Source of the DNA: an uncultured Clostridia bacterium
Lineage (GTDB): Bacteria; Bacillota; Clostridia; Oscillospirales; Acutalibacteraceae
Length of the DNA stretch: 25,312 bases
Direction: 5' to 3'
Assembly (NCBI GenBank): GCA_946186725.1
Contig: CAMHOI010000001.1
Location: 1-25,312 of the forward strand
The stretch's first letter is position 1. The number at the start of each line of letters is the position of its first letter. The translations under genes were made by a program, and so were the position numbers. The notes under the pieces were generated by a model that saw only the letters and a program-made list of their open reading frames with translations, was not told the origin of the DNA and ran no database searches. This document shows, piece after piece, positions 20,385 to 25,312 of the stretch.

Positions 20385-21728
20385 ATGCCAAACGAGCCCT
20401 TTATCCCCGCCACCATCACCGTCCACCTCGGTCGCCCGGATCAGCCGGCGGAAAACGTCACCGTCCCCTTTCCCGAATACATAAAGAACGTCGCCTCGAG
20501 CGAGATCTACCCGACCTGGCCCGAGAGCGCCATCCTGGCCAACATCTACGCCCAGATCTCCTTTGCGCTCAACCGTATCTATACCGAGTGGTACCCCAGT
20601 CAGGGCTACGACTTCGACATCACCAATTCGACCGCCTTTGACCAGTCGTTCATCAAGGGCCGCAACATCTATGAAAACATTTCCCAACTGGTGGACGGCG
20701 TTTTCAACAGCTACGTCCGGCGGCGGGGAAATCTGGAGCCCCTTTTCACCGCCTATTGCAGCGGACGGGGGGTGACCTGTCAGGGACTCAAGCAGTGGGA
20801 CACCGTCGCTCTGGCCAAAGCGGGCTACACGCCCCTGCAGATCCTGCAGACCTTCTACGGGGACGACGTGGAGATCGTCCAGGGCGCCCCCGTGCGGATC
20901 AACAGCCCCTCCTATCCCGGCGTCCCCCTGCGCATGGGCGACTTCGGCAACGCCGTCCAGGAGATCCAGATCCGTCTCAACCGCATCGCGCGCAACTACC
21001 CTTCCATTCCCATGGTGACCGAGAACTTCGGCATCTTCGACAAGGCCACCGAAACGGCGGTCAAGAAGTTCCAGCAGATCTTCGGGCTGACGGTGGACGG
21101 GATCGTGGGCAACGCCACCTGGTACCGCATCGGCTACATTTATACGTCCATCAAGCGGCTGGCCGAGCTCAACTCCGAAGGACTGACCTACAGCGACGTG
21201 CCGTGGCGCTTCCCCGAGATCCTGCGGCAGGGAGACACCGGCATGGACGTGCGCATCGTTCAGTACTTTCTCGCGGTGATGGGCCGGTACTATGAATCCC
21301 TGCCCGTCATCTCGGTCGACGGCGATTTCGGGCCCGAGACCGAGCGGGCGGTGACGGCCTTCCAGCGCCTCTTCGGGCTGCAGGAGGACGGCGTCGTGGG
21401 CCCCGTCACCTGGAACGAGATCTACCGCGCCTACCGCGGCATCGTGGCCGATCAGAACGTCGATCCTTCCCGCGGGTCGATCTTCCCCGGCACCGTGCTG
21501 CTGCGGGGCTCAACGGGGCAGGCCGTCCTGGCGCTGCAAAGCTACCTCTCCGCCATTGCCGACGACTTCCCCCAGATCCCCAAGATCACCCCCGACGGCA
21601 TCTTCGGCCCGGCTACCGACGCAGCGGTGCGTGCCTTTCAGGAGGAATTCGGCCTGACGCCCAACGGGATCGTGGGCGCCATCACCTGGGACGCCATCAG
21701 CTCACTCTACGACGATTTGAGGGATTAG
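20385..21728 (+). CDS. SpoIID-like domain protein with three peptidoglycan-binding modules
   Basis: This 447-residue protein has no signal peptide. Residues about 8-165 resemble the SpoIID/LytB domain (VPFPEYIKNVASSEIYPTWP, ALNRIYTEWY, FTAYCSGRG). Glu40 in ASSEIYPTWP aligns with the catalytic Glu region of SpoIID lytic transglycosylases. Three PG_binding_1-type modules follow at about 183-258, 280-350 and 374-445, each with a D/FG.F.....AV..FQ..FGL..(D/N)G(I/V)VG..TW pattern. SpoIID digests peptidoglycan during engulfment, but a protein without export signal would act in the mother cell or on a released spore. The gene lies 9 bases after the proline-rich gene, abuts the next PG-binding gene, and is read toward a SpoVB-like flippase. 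Activity is uncertain. Confidence 0.82.
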   Translation: MPNEPFIPATITVHLGRPDQPAENVTVPFPEYIKNVASSEIYPTWPESAILANIYAQISFALNRIYTEWYPSQGYDFDITNSTAFDQSFIKGRNIYENISQLVDGVFNSYVRRRGNLEPLFTAYCSGRGVTCQGLKQWDTVALAKAGYTPLQILQTFYGDDVEIVQGAPVRINSPSYPGVPLRMGDFGNAVQEIQIRLNRIARNYPSIPMVTENFGIFDKATETAVKKFQQIFGLTVDGIVGNATWYRIGYIYTSIKRLAELNSEGLTYSDVPWRFPEILRQGDTGMDVRIVQYFLAVMGRYYESLPVISVDGDFGPETERAVTAFQRLFGLQEDGVVGPVTWNEIYRAYRGIVADQNVDPSRGSIFPGTVLLRGSTGQAVLALQSYLSAIADDFPQIPKITPDGIFGPATDAAVRAFQEEFGLTPNGIVGAITWDAISSLYDDLRD

Positions 21729-22241
21729 ATGAGAAAAGAATCGGTCAAGCGACTGCAGGAGGAACTGCGCACCGTCGCTCACTACAGCGGGCAGATGCCC
21801 GAGGTGGCCGTCGACGGCGTCCTCGACGAGCCGACGGTCAACGCCATCCGCGATTTTCAGAAGCTCTCCGGGCTCAAGGAGACGGGTCAGCCCGACTTCG
21901 ACACCTGCCGACGGCTGGATGAGGTCTATGCCCTCGTGAGGGAGAACACCGCTCCGCCTCTGACGCTGGCCCCCTTCGGCAACTGCCCCGTCGCCATGGC
22001 ACCCGGCGAAGAGGCGCCCGCCGTCTATATGGTGGAGGCGGTGCTCAACGCCCTGGCCGACCACTACGGCAATCTGCCCCACGTAGAGGTGAACGGCGTT
22101 TTTGACGAGGCGGCGCAGACCGCTGTCAGGGCGCTGCAGGCCCACTGCGGGATGGAGGAAACGGGCCGCATGGACAAACGAACCTGGAACGCGATGGCCC
22201 GGCTCTACAACGGTACGCAAAAGCGGGCCTGCCGACCGTGA
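21729..22241 (+). CDS. Small protein with two peptidoglycan-binding modules
   Basis: This 170-residue protein is made of two PG_binding_1-like modules (about 1-72 and 92-165): VAVDGVLDEPTVNAIRDFQKLSGL and VEVNGVFDEAAQTAVRALQAHCGM, joined by a linker. It has no enzyme domain, signal peptide or membrane helix. The ATG immediately follows the TAG stop of the previous gene, with GAGG just upstream, and its end overlaps the flippase start by 4 bases (GTGA), so it is firmly inside the operon. It likely works with the SpoIID-like protein as a wall- or spore-binding adaptor. Confidence 0.85.
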   Translation: MRKESVKRLQEELRTVAHYSGQMPEVAVDGVLDEPTVNAIRDFQKLSGLKETGQPDFDTCRRLDEVYALVRENTAPPLTLAPFGNCPVAMAPGEEAPAVYMVEAVLNALADHYGNLPHVEVNGVFDEAAQTAVRALQAHCGMEETGRMDKRTWNAMARLYNGTQKRACRP

Positions 22242-23788
22242 AAAAGGCCCGCTTTGTCAAAAACGCCGCGCTGATGACCGGCTCCACCCTCCTGCTGCGC
22301 TCGATCGGGATGCTCTTTCGCGTTTGGCTGGCGGGCCGGATCGGCTCGGAGGGGATGGGCCTGTTTCAGCTGGTGACGTCGGTGTATATGCTGACCGCCA
22401 CCTTTGCGACGGGCGGCATCGCCACCACGGTCACCCGGCTGATCGCCGAGGAGCTGGAGAAAGGCACGCCCCGCTCGGTCAGCCGCATCCTGCGCCGCGC
22501 CGTCGGTCTGACCCTCGGCGTGGGGCTGGTCAGCATGGCGGCCGTGCTGCTGTTGGCCGACCCCATCGCCCGCCTGGGCGTGGGGGACGCGAGAGCGGCG
22601 GCGGGACTGCGCCTGTCGGCGATCAGTCTGCCCTTTATGGGCGTGACGTATTGCCTACGCGGCTATTTTATCGCGCGGCGGCGGTTGACTCCCTCTCTGA
22701 CGGGCCAGTTGTTCGAACAGGGGGTGCGCATGGCGGTGATCTGGCTGCTGCTGGACGCCGTGACGGGCAAGGGGCTGGGCGCGGTGTGCGCGGTGCTGAT
22801 GTTGGGCGACGCCGTGGCCGAGGCCGCGGCATGCCTTTACTTATGGATCGGCTACCGGCTGGATCGCCGACGCGCAGAGGCCGCGATCGGCGCGCGCAAC
22901 GCGCCGCCGTACCGTGTGGTGCGGCGGCTGACGGCGCTGACCCTCCCCCTGGTGGGAGGGAAGTATCTGACCTCCGTTCTGCGCACGGCGGAGAGCTTGC
23001 TTGTGCCGACCTGCCTGGCGGCCTTCGGCGGCTCCCGCGGGGAGGCCGTGTCCCAGTACGGCCGTTTCCGCGGGATGGCGATGCCGGTCCTCTTTTTTCT
23101 GTCCTCCTTTCTGACGGCGCTCTCTACCCTGCTGGTGCCGGAGCTCTCCACCGCTCTCGGCGCGGAGGATAAACGCGCCGTGTCCGGCCCCGTCGCACGG
23201 GTGGTGGGGCTGACCGCGGCCGCCTCCGCTTTGATCGGCGGGGTCTTCTTCCTCTTCGGGGAGGAGGTGGGCGTGGTCTTTTACGGCTCGGTCGAGGTGG
23301 GCGGGCTCATCCGGCGGCTGGCGCCCCTCGTGCCCCTGATGTATCTGGAGAGCGTGGTCACGGGGATGCTGTGCGGCCTCGATCAGCAGAAGTACGTTTT
23401 CCGGTACGGCGTCGCCGACTCCGTCATGCGGCTGTGCGCCATTCCGCTGGTCGTTCCGCGGTGGGGGATGAGCGGCTTTCTGGCCGTTACCTACGCCAGC
23501 AATCTGTTGACCTCCCTGCTCTGTCTGGCTCGCCTGCTCAAGGTGGCGGGGGTCTCCTTCCGTGTTTGGGCGTGGGCGGGACGGCCTCTGCTGGCCACGG
23601 CGGGTGCGCTGACGGCGGGTGCGGCGGCCGGGCGTCTGTTCGTCGGCACGGCGCCCCTGCCTCTTCTGCTCGTCGAGAGCGGAGCCGCGGCGGCGGTCTA
23701 CCTCCCCTTGCTTTGGGTGATGGGCGGGGGCCGGGATCTGACCCGTCTGATCGCGGCCCGTCGGCGCAAAAAAGCCCTTCGCGCATGA
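22238..23788 (+). CDS. SpoVB-like polysaccharide/lipid II flippase (MOP superfamily)
   Basis: This 516-residue polytopic membrane protein has about 14 predicted helices, starting FVKNAALMTGSTLLLRSIGMLFRVW, which is characteristic of SpoVB/MurJ-like oligosaccharidyl-lipid exporters. The signature GSEGMGLFQLVTSVYMLTATFATGGIATTVTRLIAEE supports the SpoVB group, whose members serve spore cortex peptidoglycan synthesis in Bacillus. It starts with a GTG overlapping the previous stop and has no clear RBS, so translation is probably coupled. Its last codons (AAA AAA GCC CTT CGC GCA TGA) lie in the terminator hairpin of the convergent GGGtGRT gene, with the stop in the loop. An O-antigen-type flippase role is an alternative. 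Confidence 0.87.
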   Translation: MKKARFVKNAALMTGSTLLLRSIGMLFRVWLAGRIGSEGMGLFQLVTSVYMLTATFATGGIATTVTRLIAEELEKGTPRSVSRILRRAVGLTLGVGLVSMAAVLLLADPIARLGVGDARAAAGLRLSAISLPFMGVTYCLRGYFIARRRLTPSLTGQLFEQGVRMAVIWLLLDAVTGKGLGAVCAVLMLGDAVAEAAACLYLWIGYRLDRRRAEAAIGARNAPPYRVVRRLTALTLPLVGGKYLTSVLRTAESLLVPTCLAAFGGSRGEAVSQYGRFRGMAMPVLFFLSSFLTALSTLLVPELSTALGAEDKRAVSGPVARVVGLTAAASALIGGVFFLFGEEVGVVFYGSVEVGGLIRRLAPLVPLMYLESVVTGMLCGLDQQKYVFRYGVADSVMRLCAIPLVVPRWGMSGFLAVTYASNLLTSLLCLARLLKVAGVSFRVWAWAGRPLLATAGALTAGAAAGRLFVGTAPLPLLLVESGAAAAVYLPLLWVMGGGRDLTRLIAARRRKKALRA

Positions 23789-23802
23789 GCGCGAAGGGCT
23801 TT
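23771..23802 (-). terminator. Intrinsic terminator of the GGGtGRT gene, overlapping the flippase 3' end
   Basis: A perfect 14-bp stem (23771-23784 with 23789-23802, core AAGCCCTTCGCGC) with a 4-base loop is followed on the minus strand by TTTTTT (within 23775-23768). It ends the minus-strand transcript. On the plus strand the tail is only TTTCGC, so it is weaker there. Confidence 0.85.
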
Positions 23803-23818
23803 CGCTATGGGGTGATCC

Positions 23819-24817
23819 TTACTTGAAGCTCTCCTCGACGGCGACGGCGCAGGCCACGGTCATGCCGACCATGGGGTTGTTGCCGGCGCCGATGAGGCCC
23901 ATCATCTCGACGTGGGCGGGCACCGAGGAGGAGCCGGCGAACTGGGCGTCGGAGTGCATCCGGCCCATGGTGTCGGTCATGCCGTAAGAGGACGGGCCGG
24001 CGGCCATGTTGTCGGGGTGCAGGGTGCGCCCGGTGCCGCCGCCCGAGGCGACGGAGAAGTAGCTGACGCCGTTCTCGACGCACCATTTCTTATAGGTGCC
24101 GGCGACGGGATGCTGGAAGCGGGTGGGGTTGGTGGAGTTGCCGGTGATGGACACGCCGACCTTCTCCAGCCGCATGATGGCCACGCCCTCGGGGACGTTG
24201 TCGGCGCCGTAGCAGCGCACGTCGGCGCGGGGACCCTTGGAGAAGGGGATCTCCTTTACGATCTCGACCTGCTCGGTGAAGGGATCGAACCGGGTCTCGA
24301 CGTAGGTGAAGCCGTTGATGCGGGAGATGATGTAGGCGGCGTCCTTGCCCAGGCCGTTGAGGATGACGCGCAGGGGCTTGGTGCGGACCTTGTTGGCGTT
24401 GAGGGCGATCTTGATGGCGCCCTCGGCGGCGGCGAAGGACTCGTGGCCGGCGAGGAAGCAGAAGCACTCCGTCTCATCGGACAGGAGCATCTTGCCCAGG
24501 TTGCCGTGGCCGAGGCCGACCTTGCGGTTCTCGGCGACGGAGCCGGGGATGCAGAACGATTGCAGGCCGATGCCGATGGCGGCGGCGGCGTCTGCGGCCT
24601 TGCGGCAGCCCTTCTTGATGGCGATGGCGGAGCCGACGGTGTAGGCCCACTTGGCGTTTTCAAAGCAGATGGGCTGGGTCTCCTGCACGATGGTGTAGGG
24701 GTCGATGCCCTGCTTGTCGCAGATGGCCTTGCACTCGTCGATCGAGGAGATGCCGTATTCCTTCAGGACGCCGAGGATCTTGGCCTCGCGCCGCTCGTAA
24801 CCTTCAAACTGTGCCAT
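23819..24817 (-). CDS. GGGtGRT family protein of unknown function
   Basis: This 332-residue soluble protein carries the motif that names the family, GGGTGRT (259-265), in FSVASGGGTGRTLHPDN. Other conserved-looking stretches are CFENAKWAYTVG, GLGHGNLGKMLLSDETECFCFLAGHESFAAAEGAIKIA and GLIGAGNNPMVGM near the end. At least ten cysteines (such as ECFCF, RCYG and WCVENG) hint at metal or Fe-S binding. As I recall, the family has no established biochemical role. The gene lies 15 bases downstream of a NifU-like scaffold gene, whose gap holds the AAGGAGGG RBS, so the two are cotranscribed. It is near full length for the family. Confidence 0.9.
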   Translation of the reverse strand: MAQFEGYERREAKILGVLKEYGISSIDECKAICDKQGIDPYTIVQETQPICFENAKWAYTVGSAIAIKKGCRKAADAAAAIGIGLQSFCIPGSVAENRKVGLGHGNLGKMLLSDETECFCFLAGHESFAAAEGAIKIALNANKVRTKPLRVILNGLGKDAAYIISRINGFTYVETRFDPFTEQVEIVKEIPFSKGPRADVRCYGADNVPEGVAIMRLEKVGVSITGNSTNPTRFQHPVAGTYKKWCVENGVSYFSVASGGGTGRTLHPDNMAAGPSSYGMTDTMGRMHSDAQFAGSSSVPAHVEMMGLIGAGNNPMVGMTVACAVAVEESFK

Positions 24818-24832
24818 TGTCTCTTCCCCTCC

Positions 24833-25312
24833 TTATTCTTTTCTGGGATCGATGTACTTGGCGGCCTCGGCGAAACGGCCGTAGGTGCCCTTGGACTTTT
24901 CGTAGGCCTCGTTGGGCTCCATGCCCTTCTTGATGAAGTCGGTCATCTTGCCGAGCGAAACGAACTCGTAGCCGATGACCTCGTTGTTCTCGTCGAGCGC
25001 CATGCGGGTGCAGTAGCCCTCGGTCATCTCGAGGTAGCGCACGCCCTTGGCCTTGGTGCCGTACATGGTGCCGACCATGGAGCGCTGCCCCTTGCCCAGG
25101 TCCTCCATGCCGGCGCCGATGACCAGGCCGCCCTCGGAGAAGGCGGACTGGGTGCGGCCGTAGACGATCTGGAGGAAGAGCTCGCGCATGGCGGTGTTGA
25201 TGGCGTCGCAGACCAGGTCGGTGTTGAGCGCCTCAAGCAGGGTCTTGCCGGGCAGGATCTCGGCGGCCATGGCGGCGGAGTGGGTCATGCCCGAGCAGCC
25301 GATGGTCTCGAC
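24833..25312 (-). CDS. NifU-like iron-sulfur cluster assembly scaffold protein (5' end outside window)
   Basis: The reading frame is open to the window edge, so the true start lies beyond 25312; an internal ATG at 25288 is not the start. The visible part (about 159 residues) begins VETIGCSGMTHSAAMAAEIL, which matches the GC(G/S)xxxxS(A/S)SxMxxE Cys-ligand region of NifU/IscU N-terminal domains. LVIGAGMEDLGKGQRSMVGTM and YLEMTEGYCTRMALDE follow, with a candidate later Cys. The C-terminus (YGRFAEAAKYIDPRKE) is unlike classical IscU. It is paired with a GGGtGRT gene 15 bases downstream, an arrangement I recall from anaerobic Clostridia. An Fe-S function is inferred from family resemblance. Confidence 0.8.
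   Translation of the reverse strand, partial: VETIGCSGMTHSAAMAAEILPGKTLLEALNTDLVCDAINTAMRELFLQIVYGRTQSAFSEGGLVIGAGMEDLGKGQRSMVGTMYGTKAKGVRYLEMTEGYCTRMALDENNEVIGYEFVSLGKMTDFIKKGMEPNEAYEKSKGTYGRFAEAAKYIDPRKE

Noticed and set aside
22102..23172. Plus-strand out-of-frame open frame over the flippase gene
   Set aside because: Arg/Gly/Pro-rich shadow of the flippase; the flippase frame has clear membrane helices and family motifs.

Overview
The window is about 65% G+C by eye and is gene-dense. It looks like the chromosome of a high-GC, Gram-positive, probably spore-forming Clostridia member, most likely a gut Oscillospirales/Oscillospiraceae-type anaerobe. The support is the Firmicutes ribosomal cassette rplU-prp-rpmA-obgE, with an L27 that carries the Firmicutes N-terminal extension and the protease that removes it. 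Further support comes from Mini-RNase III, a SpoVB-type flippase and a SpoIID-like domain, a class B sortase, consensus Gram-positive promoters, and dockerin/ricin/InlB-type secreted proteins. No rRNA, tRNA, IS element, phage or CRISPR array was seen.

Layout, left to right. (1) 5-2233 (-) is a secreted Cys/His-peptidase-like, ricin, InlB-repeat, cohesin, dockerin protein. It diverges from a small XRE regulator (2367-2591, +), and the shared promoter region carries two matching palindromes. (2) 2730-5550 (-) is the housekeeping operon rplU-prp-rpmA-obgE-mrnC, with a consensus promoter, a short rplU leader and a terminator hairpin between rpmA and obgE. (3) 5573-8707 (+) is an OmpR-type two-component system with GTTCAC direct repeats at its promoter, followed by a PflX-type radical SAM gene. 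(4) 8739-9014 (-) is a small membrane protein, followed by a 398-bp AT-rich intergenic region. (5) 9413-15084 (+) is a tight FabG-like SDR, alanine racemase, GH2 beta-galactosidase and VanZ-like operon; the VanZ protein has a 39-bp tandem-repeat insertion. (6) 15134-16037 (-) is lexA plus a small membrane protein, with a candidate LexA box. (7) 16176-19599 (+) is a membrane-anchored beta-propeller-like protein, an APKTG surface protein, a class B sortase and an LCP protein. (8) 19698-23788 (+) is a proline-rich protein, a SpoIID plus triple peptidoglycan-binding protein, a double peptidoglycan-binding protein and a SpoVB-like flippase. (9) 23819-25312 (-) is a GGGtGRT-family protein with a NifU-like scaffold cut by the window end.

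How the genes work together: much of the window concerns the cell envelope, including D-Ala supply, VanZ, sortase, LCP, peptidoglycan-binding proteins and a flippase. The least described modules are: the palindrome-controlled secreted dockerin protein; the signal-peptide-less SpoIID/PG-binding cassette ending in a flippase, possibly acting in the sporulation mother cell; the sortase with its adjacent substrate separated by a strong terminator; and the NifU/GGGtGRT pair. Functions are read from motifs and recalled family features; no database search was run.
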